The position numbers and the translations under genes were made by a program. Shown here one piece after another: positions 1 to 11,520 of a stretch of DNA of 64,000 bases; the first letter of the stretch is position 1, and every line of letters starts with the position of its first letter. The notes beneath the pieces were generated by a model. It searched no databases. It worked only from the letters and a program-made list of their open reading frames with translations, and was not told the origin of the DNA. The stretch lies in assembly GCF_022581195.2 (NCBI RefSeq), contig NC_061462.1, positions 5,518,001 through 5,582,000 on the forward strand, read 5' to 3'. The stretch is from Helicoverpa zea (taxonomy: Eukaryota > Arthropoda > Insecta > Lepidoptera > Noctuidae).

Positions 1-534
1 AATGAATCTTGAATTTGAGTGATGCTCCGAATATTTTATTCTATGTTCTAAGTTTCTAACTTTTATTTATGGGTACAATAATAAAGAAATAAATAAAGAA
101 TTGAATAATAATAATCATTATACGTATGTGTAAATATGTATGATAATTAAATTTTCCTTTAGTTTTCTCACACTAAGTGTCTACAACGATTCATAGCGTG
201 AGCTTCCTCTTAGATCTCTTCTAATGATGCCATATTTTATTTTTCGCTTTGCTCCATGTCACAGAAGTCATGAATAGTTTTTTGTGTGGCAACCCTATTT
301 GACGCGAATGGTATAAAATCGTGCAGGTTCATTCGGCTCCCGCATCCATACCTACTCATGTTGCAACTGTGCAAATTACATCGTTTAATGAGACTCACAT
401 GTGACTACCAAGTTATATAATGTTTTATCAACAGGCAGAAAATTTCCGATCCCAATATACCAGTGCACTGATTTTATACGGAATAAAAATAAATATTTAT
501 ATAACTCTCCATGGTAAACACTGATTCTCGCTTG
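1..534. other. AT-rich desert, no gene seen
   Basis: No credible coding frame, RNA gene or repeat structure was seen. An 81-codon frame on the minus strand (385-630) runs into the retroposon that begins at 549 and is treated as chance. Confidence 0.6.
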
Positions 535-548
535 AGGCCTATCCGCAC
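535..548 (+). repeat. Target-site duplication, left copy
   Basis: AGGCCTATCCGCAC, identical to 725-738. The two copies flank the retroposon at 549-724. Confidence 0.85.
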
Positions 549-724
549 GGGCTGCGGGTTGTTCGAGGGCTGCGGGTTGTTCGAAAGAGATACCGCGGCC
601 CTGGTACATAAAAGGCCTAGGACGGAACACGACGGTTTTTAGTCAGTAAGAGTCTGTCACTCCCTCACCGCTGCTAACTCACAGCGGGAGGGGTCATTTG
701 ATGATTTTTGACGTCGGAAAAAAA
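549..724 (+). mobile_element. Short non-coding retroposon (SINE-like) with perfect TSD
   Basis: A 176-bp insertion is bracketed by the identical 14-mer AGGCCTATCCGCAC at 535-548 and 725-738, the signature of target-primed reverse transcription. It ends in an A-run (from about 717), so it reads on the plus strand. Its 5' end is an 18-bp unit (GGGCTGCGGGTTGTTCGA) present twice in tandem at 549-566 and 567-584. The middle (about 640-700) contains GTCAGTAAGAGTCTG and a short dyad, GCTGCTAAC followed by CACAGCGGGAGG. I recognise this core from memory as a very common moth repeat. I saw no clear tRNA-type A and B boxes, so the RNA source is not assigned. The intact TSD suggests a fairly recent insertion. 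Confidence 0.85.
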
Positions 725-738
725 AGGCCTATCCGCAC
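725..738 (+). repeat. Target-site duplication, right copy
   Basis: AGGCCTATCCGCAC directly after the A-tail of the retroposon; perfect match to 535-548. Confidence 0.85.
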
Positions 739-3700
739 ATAATTAAGAAACAAAATCTCGTTGGCTACGCATTTGTAGCTACAACGTAGGCCACTTCAGT
801 TTATTCGTAGTTTGACGTAGCATTGGCGACAGCATTGTGATAATCAAGACTGCATATTTTGTTTAAAAAATATCAATTGAAACTAAACTCTTCCACGATT
901 TGCTTGGGAGTTCTTGACAATTTTTTTTTGTAGTCAGATCTAAATGTACAAATATGACACAAAAGTTTCCTTATTTGTTGTTAAGCTAGGCGGATATAAA
1001 AGACATAAAATCTTATCGCTATTTGAGAAGATCAAACGTCCATTAACTTTGCCAACAATTTAATTATCACAATTTGATTAATATTTTAGAGTACACCCAA
1101 TATACAGTGAATTAGTAATTGAGAGTTGTTTCTATAAATAGGCTTCAGAACAGTCGATTAAAATATGAATAATAATTACATCGTAGGTCCTTGAGAAATT
1201 CAGACGCTCATCAAGTAAATAGGTTCTGTCAGTAAAACTAATCAAGCAGAAATCAGTTCTTTCATTAATTTTAATTAAATTCCTTTACAATTTTCATTTA
1301 AAACTATGGACTTCAATTAATGGATCCTTTTCGATTTTTCCTCCTTCCTAGCGATATAATTGGCTGACTGTGTTTTTCTAAATACCTACGCAGACTTTTT
1401 TGTTCCTAAAAACTAATGATCTGTATACAACTATGGAAATAAACTTAACGATGTTCCAATTTCTTTTTATGAGAGCAATCATGCGTAAAAATAAACAGTA
1501 CTCTCAAACAAGTATCAGAACTCCACCTACTTATAAAGTTACGCCAATAACGCAATCAAAGAAGCACGAACTAAACGATCCTCTCTTTGCTTTCAAAAAG
1601 AATGCGACCTCTTTCGCTCGTTTTATTCATAATCGCGATCTAAAAGCGAATGTAATAACTGGCTGTTACTAGCCAATAATACACTGGAATCGAGGGGTAC
1701 GCACGAACAAAGAGCGGGACTAACCCGACATAGCCCGCACTAGGGGGTTAAGTGTGCTACAGCACTAATCGCCTACAAGTGGCTCTTTAGAAGATTCCAA
1801 GGGTTCTTTCGACGGATCACTATTGCCAGAGAAACACGTCCCGATGTTAGATAATGAATTTTCCCTAATTGGATTAGCGTATTGAGACCAAGTGGTGCTA
1901 CAACAAACGTTTGGTTCGTAATCTAGAATGCATATAATTTCGGATTTTCGGCTTGTGGGTCTAATTAGGGTTTAGCGTATATAGTAGCTACGGAACGATG
2001 TAGGGTATTGTGGCTCTTTTAATGTTGTATTTAAATTGATTACTCCATTGGGTCTTCTTAAATGAGCGTGGAAAATATTTTAAACAAATCCATTTTAAAT
2101 GTAACATTAGGTACTCTTAAAACAAACATTTTATTGTTATAAATATGTTAGGTATTTGTTAATTAATTTATCGTAGTAAGAAACTGGGCATTGTTGTTAT
2201 TTAGAGTCAACTTAGCACAGAAAGCGAGATTAATATTGCAGTAAAAAAATAAAACAGTTTTCTCATTAAAAAGTGTCTAGGACGTAGAGGTGAAACTAAA
2301 ATGGAACTTTACTGTTACGTGCATATTTTCACGAAACTAAAAACCATTTTTGGTTGGCTACATCAGTGTTTCTGTGCAAAGAACCGTGAACGGTCTATTA
2401 GCATACACATATGAATATTCACCACACCAAACACAAACGCCATTAAGTCGTTTAAAAAGTCGCCTGTCTTTTCTGCGTAGATAAAAATGAGATAAAAATA
2501 AAAAATATCAACAAAAATCGTGCCAGCAAAAAATGTCTCTTATTACATACAACTAAGGGTGGTTTTTCTTTGTACTTTTGTAACGATGTGTTCTTAAATA
2601 CGTCTTTGAACTTTGAATAATAATAGGCGAAAAATTTTCATACGTTTGAAGTGTTTCTTTGAAACCGTGGCTTTCGTATGAAGAAATTAAATGAATTTTC
2701 GTATTATGTTTCGCTACAACACCGGTGTCATTTGTCACGTATATGAAAAGAAAAAGATCCTTAATTTCTTAAAAAAAAAACATCAAAGCTATCTTTTTTA
2801 TATTTTAACTGTTTGAATGAAGTCGGGTGTAATGAATAAGATTATGTTTTCTATATATTTATTTTATTAATTCAAAGTATCAATGGGAGTTTCGTGACGA
2901 GAATATTTTAGCGAGAACCCCCCTTTATGTTCGAATATAATTGGACCTATACAAACAGTTCCTAATTCATAAATACCATGTTTATCTTCAAATGCACGCC
3001 CATGCATATTTGAAGAGTGGGCGAAAGATTTGCATTTTCTTTTGCACGTATTAATAAGGCCGTATTTGACTAGATACCGACGATGCTACGTATATGTCTC
3101 AGTCAATTTAAAAAAATATTATTTTGTTTCATTTAAATTAATAAACTATGAGACTGTACGTGGCTTACACTTTTGCACTGAAACGATGTGTCTTGAATCT
3201 GCTTTGTGTTTAATAATAATACATTAAAAGACAGCTTGATTTACTTCATTATGTTATTAAAACAATGGGCCATCTTAATAAATTATTTCCACATCAATGA
3301 ATCATAAAACACAAATCATAAACACCACCCTAACCATACCAGATTACCATAACAAACGACCTCAAACAACAAACACATACGACCTTTTTGCACCTCTATA
3401 ATTAAACGTAACCCAAAAGAGTTGCCCTGCCTTTAATTTCAATTATAAACGTAACAAAACAATATTAAACATAATGTTGTGCACCCCATAATGCTGTCCT
3501 TAGTGAGTACTAATGATATCTTTGAACGGCACACGCGTGGCATACAAAATGTTCCCAGCCCCTGTAAATTTGCCAAGGCTTAATGAAACCGAGAAACGCA
3601 CTGTCGAAGTCTACAGATTTGATTAGACCGGCACGCTAAGCACGTAGCTGTTATGTTCATTTGATTAAATAAATGTTTGATTCTGAATAGTTTGCTTAAC

Positions 3701-5350
3701 ACAGCGTCTGGCTCTGTCAAGAAATTAGATGCGCTAAGAATTAGTAATTTGATTTTGAACAGTTTTAGGTTTAGAATTGTTTTGTGTAGACAAGGTTGAA
3801 CAATCTGTCACCAGTTTGTCCTCTCGGTGTTTGTATACACAACACGTTTTGTTCCATATGTCTTCAAGAGTTGTTGTGGCGGCTCAAGTTGTCGCTGATG
3901 TTGAATGCCAATTGACTTGCAGAAGAAACTGAGACAAAAGTTTCACCAGTCACGAGACATTTTCTGCAATTAATGTTGACAGTGTTGACACAATAACATT
4001 TGACTGTAAGTTATAGTTGTTCCACGTAAAATAAAGTTAGAAGATTGGTTAAATGTGACTTTGGACTAGTAGATTGGATACACCATTTCAGTTAAAAGTA
4101 ACAGCCTGTAGTTTAAAACAAAAAAAATATTCCTATTTTACTGAACTCGTATGCACTACTATGTTAGCAGAGATATAATACAGAATTTGATTGCTGGCAG
4201 TTATACGTTACTCGTAAGATGACGTCACATGCGAGCACTAAAAATATACCTTTAAGGAAATTTTCAAATTGAATGCAACATTTCATGGCTCCCGGAATGT
4301 CCGTGTACAAGAAATTTTATTCGCATCTTTTGAGAATTCCTCAATGGCTGGCTTGGAATCCTTACATAACCTCGTTCATTGTAGCTACTTTATTAATCGA
4401 TATTTATTAACCTTACTTTAAGCCAAAATTTTTGTTTGTACATTTGAATCTTATTGGGTAAGTCAACAACCTAACAAAAGATTTTCTAAACCAACTGTTG
4501 GTTGCTTCAATGCCTCGTACTAGAAGTATTACCACAGTTAACATCCCCAGTTTTGTATGAACGCGTATATTTTAAGACTTAAACCATTTTGAACCTACAC
4601 TGAGCTTCCTCTAGGCCAGAAATACAGGCACGTAGAACGAGATTAACCCTGCTATTGGAAAAGCATTCGCCTTCGTTCTTTTCTGTTTCGAAAAACTATG
4701 TCCAGGCTAACACCGATCGAATCTACATGAAAATATCACAAAAGTCTGTTGGAAAATTTTGTATGGACATTGTTTTCAATCTTAAAACACGAACGCAGGA
4801 TTTAATCAAGGCTGAATTAAGACGTGTGAATGAATGGCGTTGGTCAGTCACAGTGCTAGCGGTTTGATTGAATGACTATTTTAACTAGTAAGCTGTGACT
4901 CTTATGTAGAAACTTTAGCTGCACAATCAATGGTTACAGATGAAAACCATCCAACCAACCGGTTCCATAAAGTAACGCAAGTCCACGCAAGTATTAATTG
5001 TTGCATTATAAAATAGAGTCAAATAAATCAATCAGAAAATAGCAAATAACATTCCATTTAGCCAATGACAAACCCAACATAATATATTCCCAAATGTAAG
5101 TAGGTACTCGTATAAAGCCACTATCTGTTATCTGTCGCAGGACCGCGGGCGCAGTCACCAGTGTCATTAATATAAAATACGCCGTCATCAAAAATGCAAC
5201 GAAACAGACTGCATGAATTATGGTTACAACGCTTCAATGGAAAAATAAATATGGAATGTCCGCTGCCGCCATTTTGTATTTGCCACTGCGGTTGTTTTAA
5301 CGGAATGATTTCAATTGACGGCGCCGAAGTTATTTTTATAATATTTTCAC
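739..5350. other. AT-rich desert, no gene seen
   Basis: The longest frames here are 60-90 codons, start within low-complexity sequence and match nothing I recognise. No tRNA-like fold, long tandem repeat or long inverted repeat was noticed. The stretch near 3,290-3,400 is unusually poor in G on the plus strand but has no further structure. Confidence 0.55.
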
Positions 5351-5354
5351 TTAT

Positions 5355-5550
5355 AATACCACAAGAGCTTCAAAATTATCGGGTATTTTCCGATAGGTTC
5401 GTTGCAAACAAATGAAGGAGTCAAGTTTTTCAGGTTAAAAAATAACGAGCGCGAAGCGCGAGTGATTTTTCCTGAAAAACTTGACGACTTTATTTGTTTG
5501 CAGGGAACCTTGAGGGAAATGCCAGATAATTATGAAGCTCGTGTGGTATT
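5355..5550. repeat. Foldback A, first copy (long imperfect hairpin)
   Basis: AATACCACAAGAGCTTC at the left end is answered by GAAGCTCGTGTGGTATT at the right end. Further in, GCAAACAAATGAAGGAGTC pairs with GACTTTATTTGTTTGC, and CAAGTTTTTCAGG with CCTGAAAAACTTG. The tip is the CpG-rich AGCGCGAAGCGCG. Arms are roughly 90 bp with scattered mismatches, so nearly the whole 196 bp folds on itself. The second copy lies about 370 bp downstream (5725-5920). Confidence 0.8.
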
Positions 5551-5555
5551 CGGGA

Positions 5556-5718
5556 GATTATTTTTCCGTCCCAAATGTCGGCCACAACCTGTCAGTTTGA
5601 CGTAGCAACGACCAGAGAAAATATTCAAAAAATTTTCAGTATAATACCATGTAGGTTGTACCACGTGACGTCGAATGGTGCAATTCTATTGGTCGATATT
5701 TGGGTCGGAAAAATAATC
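5556..5718. mobile_element. Foldback B / MITE-like element, first copy
   Basis: The left end GATTATTTTTCCGTCCCAAA is the inverted match (one mismatch) of the right end TTTGGGTCGGAAAAATAATC, and pairing continues through TGTCGGCCA / TGGTCGATA with a few mismatches. Terminal inverted repeats of about 25-30 bp around a 163-bp non-coding body fit a MITE. No target-site duplication could be fixed because the element sits within a tandem array; the second copy is at about 5926-6088. Confidence 0.65.
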
Positions 5719-5925
5719 ACTTATAATACCACAAGAGCTTCAAAATTATCGGGTATTTTCCGATTGGTTCGTTGCAAACAAATGACGGAGTCAAGTTTTT
5801 CAGTTTAAAAAATAACGAGCGCGACGCGCGTGTTATTTTTCCTTAAAAACTTGACGACTTTATTTGTTTGCAGGGAACCTTGAGGGAAATGCCAGATAAT
5901 TATGAAGCTCGTGTGGTATTCGGGA

Positions 5926-6088
5926 GATTATTTTTCCGTCCCAAATGTCGGCCACAACCTGTCAGTTTGACGTAGCAACGACCAGAGAAAATATTCAAAA
6001 AATTTTCAGTATAATACCATGTAGGTTGTACCACGTGACGTCGAATGGTGCAATTCTATTGGTCGATATTTGGGTCGGAAAAATAATC
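5926..6088. mobile_element. Foldback B / MITE-like element, second copy
   Basis: Nearly identical to 5556-5718, with the same terminal inverted repeats. It marks the right end of the tandem array, after which sequence becomes unique. Confidence 0.65.
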
Positions 6089-6090
6089 AT

Positions 6091-9000
6091 ATTTATTGTA
6101 CTAAAAATATATTTTGTATTATAGTTAAATATTTCACAGAAATAATATGTTTTGATATTTTGTAGGGATTCGGTTTAATGTAGATACTTAAAACTCAAAA
6201 CTAGAATGTATATGAATGGTTCTAAGAATATCGTTTTGAGTCTATTTATGGATTCTTACGTTCCAAGAGGAGAAAATCAAAGCAAAATTGATATTTTATA
6301 GAAAAAGCTTGCCAAATTATGCCAAATATAAATCAAAGCTGTCGTTAAATACAGTGATTTATTATTTATGGACGTTAAATCGACAGAACGTGTTGAGCAA
6401 GCGTGTAGATTGTACCGACCAGTTCCCGCGTCATATTTATACTGACAACAACTGTCTCATTAATGTATTTATACTGCTATGAATTATTCACACTTTCACA
6501 TGTTTTTCAGTAACAGCATGTTAATGAATTGTCTTGTCAGTGTTCGTGACAAAGAATCTGTGCAAGTCGTGCTTTTAATGGGTATTCTCTCTGAAATTGA
6601 AATTAATGGGCGAAATTGTACGATTGGGGGTTATTTATATGAAACATTAGCTGTATGAGCTTTGCTTTGTCTTGATAGTTGCGTGGAATTTGGCTAGATT
6701 TACATATTTGACAGGACAATTCTTTTGAACTTTTTAAGCATCATTATAGAAATATTCGGTGATATTTTACGTAATTCGGCTTACTAGTTACCCTTACAAT
6801 TTTTTGGTTAAATGGTATTTTTTTATTTTAATCAATTCTGAAGTCTTGTTAACCCCCTTAAAAACAGTAAGTAAGTAAATTCTAAACTGTTAAAGGTGTG
6901 GTCATGTTATCTTTAGCGAGGCGACTATGCCTGCAGAACTTCTATGGGAACTTGTTGAGGTATTATCGGACCGGATGGAAGACATACTCTTGAAGTTCAA
7001 CGAGTCCACATTTGTATGTGGCCATGTTTGAAGACACACGTCTAGTTCATCCTGTCTTACTTGTAATAGACGTTTGGTTTTCTAATATTTTCCTCTAGGT
7101 GGTATTTGTTTTTCACAAAAAATCTTTGTATAAAAATTAAAAAGCTCCAATTAACACAAAAAAATACTCCAGAAGCTTAGTTGATTTTTCTCACATAAAA
7201 TAACAGAAGCTATAAAAAAGAGAACGGGTTCAAGAAAAACAACAATACTAGCAACAGTTTGTATCCCTCTATCTTTTTTTAATTGCAGTAATGCAGCGCA
7301 AAGCCAAGGGCTTACGTATCGTCTATCGATAACCATAGACGCTTCTTCCACGTACATGAATCCTTTCACACGTAGAACGTTTGTGAATGCGGCTCCTGTC
7401 CGGTCCGTAGTTTCTCATCAATATGGGCAGGTCAGGATTACGTTGCTAACGGTACCTCGTTCCAATAGAAAATGTACATATATGCAGGAAACTAATCGTT
7501 TTGGAGTCTGGAGAATTTATTGGGTAACTTCTAAAATTACCAGGAAATAAAGATCACCAACCTTTTTAAAATTGCCGTTGGTAGATTAGAGCGTAATTCA
7601 CAAAAATAGAACCTCTTTATTTGTTTTTCATCGACAAAGATTAAATAGAAAAATATTAACCCACAAGAGCTATGTTATAATGAAACTACGTCATTGAAAA
7701 TAATTTCAGAATCTAGTTTCTGAAACAGAAAAGAAGGTTCCAAATTTCCTACTAGTTACGCTATAAAGGCTTTAAATCTGGCTATAATATCAATATTAAC
7801 ACCGCCCTAACATGTAAACAATCCACTTTAATAGATACTAACAACATACTCGTTGCTTTTTTCGAACATTCTCATCCAATTTTTGTGGGATGTTATTTAT
7901 AACTGTCTCAGTCACGCAAAACCGTGAGTCTGATAGGGGTTATAAATCCTTGCATCGTCTAGTAATAAATAAAGTAAACAAGACTTTTAATAATCAAAGG
8001 TTCATGAAGGACAAAAAACTTGTCTTGAGAATAACATTACTAACAGTAAATAAAGGGCACAATACTTCTGAGATATAAGTTACAAAGAAATCTTTTTCTT
8101 AGAATGATTTCTGTTCTGAAATAGGTCGTGCTTAAGTAAAGTTGTGTCAAAGTAAATAAAAATAAAATTGCAGTACATGGGTACGTACTTAACACTGTCG
8201 TGCCCTTGTCTCTGCTCCCTTTTAACTCAGTTCTTACAGGATCGAGTGGCATCTATTACATAAAAACATGCACTTAGTTTTTAGTCTCGTCTATTTTTTG
8301 CCTAGGTATTGATATATTTGTTTCTTAAAATATCTTTAATCGTCTCGATACCTTTGAGTTGATAGACAGTCATTTAGTTATATCAGTTGTGATTATTATT
8401 AATTGACAAAAATAATTTCCGACTGAAAAAAAAACAAATATCCAACACAAAGCTACGTTTTTCCATTTTACATTTATAACAACACACGGAGTACTGTTTA
8501 TACAAACGTTGTGTGTGTCTTAAAATTAATTAAATGTGTCCCCAGCAGACATTTGCGTGTGGTGGAAACATGTCTCTTGAAGGACTATCACACTTAATCT
8601 CCATACAACACATACTTACTTGGCTTTTCATATGAAATAGCGAATTACGCTTCGTATCCTATTTTTGTACTAAGAGGAACTTAGATTTCAGAATAATGGA
8701 AAGCGCATAAAATCCAAGAAGCAGATGAATTACGAGGAAAAAAACTATTATATTTAGCAAATTAATTAACTAAACGACAACTCCTTAACAAAGCGAGCTC
8801 TTAAAAGGATTTTTTTTTATTCTGCTTCTTAAGTAAAAAGACAATCAAGCAAACTAAGGGTTTGCATCAGAAAAACATTACTTTCTTTACATTTTACTAT
8901 ACGTAGTGGACTAAAAAAGTTTTTTGCTTACAATCCAACTTTTATCCTTCACTGTGCGAGTATCTTCTCAAACGCAGACCGTTTATATTTATGATTTGTT

Positions 9001-9340
9001 TCCATTGCACACTGTATTTTAAGGATGGAAAAAGTTAAATATTACATCTTTCAGAAATGTTGCTCTTTTTTAACTTTGACATCCACATGAAAAGAGGCAC
9101 ATAACTCCATTTATTCAAACTTTTTCTCTTAAATACCAGAGTTCACCTACCTAAAGGTGGACTATTGCCTAACACATGCATGTAAAACTTTGAACATATC
9201 ATAACCATATTCAACCATAAGGTAAGTACTCCCAAGTTTCCATGTGCATATTATTAATCAACAAACCTCCAAAATCTATTAGCCATCAAGGGAATACCAT
9301 AGTGCTGTAGCAATGCGGACACGTTGTCGGTCACAAGACA
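6091..9340. other. AT-rich desert, no gene seen
   Basis: Only frames of 60-72 codons without recognisable motifs occur. No convincing repeat, tRNA or promoter-like cluster was seen. Confidence 0.55.
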
Positions 9341-9690
9341 TGTGACGTCATGAACATCAAGTTCTTAGGGAGGAAGGAAAGATGAGCGGAGATGCCGTGA
9401 GGAGGTAGGTCAGGCGCCTTCATGTAGGTCAAATAACGTATGATAGTGTAGTTATTAGCAACTTACGAAGTGTTTGGGCCATTTAAGATATCTGTCAATG
9501 ATTTTTGGTATTACAAAAACTGGACGGGTTCCAATGAAGGCGTATAAGGAGGCAGTAACGTTCTTCGTCCCACGAACACCCGTAGTTTGGCGCGCTACCT
9601 TCTTAATAGATTCCAGTTATGACATCTCCGCTAGTAATTTTGGTCTCCTTGTCGAGTACTTACTACAGGTACCTTCGCGTTGTCAAGCAG
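9341..9690. repeat. Dispersed repeat, copy 1 (partner at 62.70-63.03 kb)
   Basis: Shares with 62,700-63,030 an ordered series of blocks: GGAAGGAAA, GAGATGCCGTGAGG / GAGACGCCATAAGG, GTCAGGCGCCTTC / GTCAGGCGCCTCC, TTGTAGGTCAAA-like, ACATCTGTCAA-like, CCAATGAAGGCGT / CTAATGAAGGCGT, TTATGACATCTC and AGTAATTTTG. Collinear blocks with substitutions and small indels mean two old copies of one family. I recall similar sequence as a common moth repeat but cannot assign a class. The 85-codon frame at 9474-9731 lies in this repeat, is not conserved in the other copy and is not called. Confidence 0.75.
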
Positions 9691-11417
9691 CAGGTGGGAT
9701 GGTTCACAGTGTGTTACTAATGCATAATTAGTGGTACATTGATTTGGGAATGGATGAACTTGCAAGCTCAATTATAATAGGATGTTTAGAGTTCCCTGAG
9801 TGAGGGAAATGAAAAAATACTGGAACATGATTCTTAAGTCTTTTCTAATTTGGGCTGTATAGGAAAGGGGTATTGAATAGTTTCAGTTATAATATGGCCT
9901 GGTTGCGGGTTTTTGGCAAGAGTTACAGCAGTATTTGTTCTTCCAATGAAATTTTGTCGTGACACAATGGACACAAGAAAGCAATTGTCGTACCGTACCA
10001 AGCGCCACCTAGCGGCACCTGAGTCGGCGCCATTAATCCGTGCCCCATCGCAACTGGATCCTTTCAAACTTTATTCATTGTTTCAGTTTCGCTGCACTGA
10101 AAACCTCCCGCTTCCCTCCGGTTTACTTAGATTGGATTTGTCTTTCATACTCAATACCTAATTTTGGAGTAAATTACTTGTTATTTCGTTATACTCACCG
10201 AAGAATAGTTTTAAATGCTTAATCCTAGTACATTTCCACCTAACTTTCTCATTTACATTCAGTAAGTTTTGTTGATTAATTAATGACATAATATTTGTAC
10301 TGATAGTTATACAAACATGGAAACGTACGATAAAGATCAACATTACCTGGCAAAACTACAGAGTAGAGGGATCGATATTCTAATGAGTTACGAAATTCAA
10401 GTAAGTTTTCATTGGCAACCCAACAGTCAAACTAATAGAGCCGGTGCTCACGTCCCGACATATTAATCGCTTGGATAGGAATTGTACCCACTTGTCTATT
10501 GTGGACGTGTCCCGAGGAGTGGTGAGTTACCAACTAATTGTCTCTTGTTGCTTAGACTATTAAGATACGTCAGCTTATGATATGTGATCTAAATATAAGG
10601 GGAGAGTACGTAATATTTATTTATTTATTATATTACATTTCACGTCATGACTACAAATTGCGACTTCACAGACTTTTTTTCAGACCCTAGGAAATATTGA
10701 GAAGAATAAAAATGAATGACTAAAAGGTAGTCATAAATGGTACGAATATTTCTTAGATTATAACAACACAACTGTTGTTGAGACAGGCTACTACAAATGT
10801 TGGGTCCCTTTAACCGTTCCTAATCAATGATACTAATATTCATATTTCAATAAGAGTCGATGTCAGCAGTAGGTTACAGTGGCGAAGTTGCGAGCTTTAC
10901 GGCGTACTACCTTATGTCTATGTTGTAAAAGTGAAAAATGTATATTGCCCGCCAGCGAATATATTTATCGTGGCAGTAAAGCTGAAAACATCAGATTTAG
11001 CACAGGATTTGTTAGACACTTGAAAATGTTTTCACAGAGTGCCTTGTTGATATTCCATTGCTGTATGCAAATTTTTGAAATAAAATAGATACATCTGATA
11101 TTTATTTATTAGATTTTCGAATTCATATGGTTTTCAGGGTTTTAAGAGATTCAATTTTAAGAATGATATAAATGTGATAGGAGTACCTATTTTTGTTTGA
11201 AAATACTGATCATAACTTACAGAATTATCCCCATCCAGTCTCAAAGTTTTGTGAATTTATACCGAACTATTTTCTCTTATTATACCTACCCTATTATACA
11301 GACAAGTTGAGAACTTATCAAAGTCTATTAATCAAAGCTCACACCGGGCAACTCGACAGCACTCTTTAGAGCAAATTCTGTGTAAAAAATACTATTGGAA
11401 AGCAATTAATTTGGAAA

Positions 11418-11520
11418 TTGGCCGGCTCCGCGGCTGCGGTGCGGCAACGCGCGCGGATCGCCGACAAATGGCGCACGTCATTTAATTCTGCCGATCTCAT
11501 GTTTGTGCTCCGCGCCATCA
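11418..11520. promoter_or_regulatory. CpG-rich unique island, possible regulatory element
   Basis: About 100 bp with many CpGs (GGCTCCGCGGCTGCGG, CAACGCGCGCGGATCGCC) followed by mixed sequence with AATGGCGCACGTCATTTAAT. It is not part of any repeat visible in this window. Short unique CpG-rich islands in an AT-rich desert are often conserved regulatory DNA, but nothing in the sequence proves function. Comparison with related moth genomes is the deciding test. Confidence 0.25.

Larger units (their letters stand above)
5351..6090. repeat. Two tandem copies of a 370-bp unit
   Basis: Bases 5351-5720 are repeated at 5721-6090 with only a handful of substitutions, mostly clustered near the CG-rich tip of the first hairpin (around 5450 and 5820). 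Similarity stops at about 6089. Each unit holds two successive foldbacks, listed separately. Frames of 60-80 codons inside the array (5402-5605 and 5575-5808) are by-products of the repeat and not genes. Confidence 0.92.
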
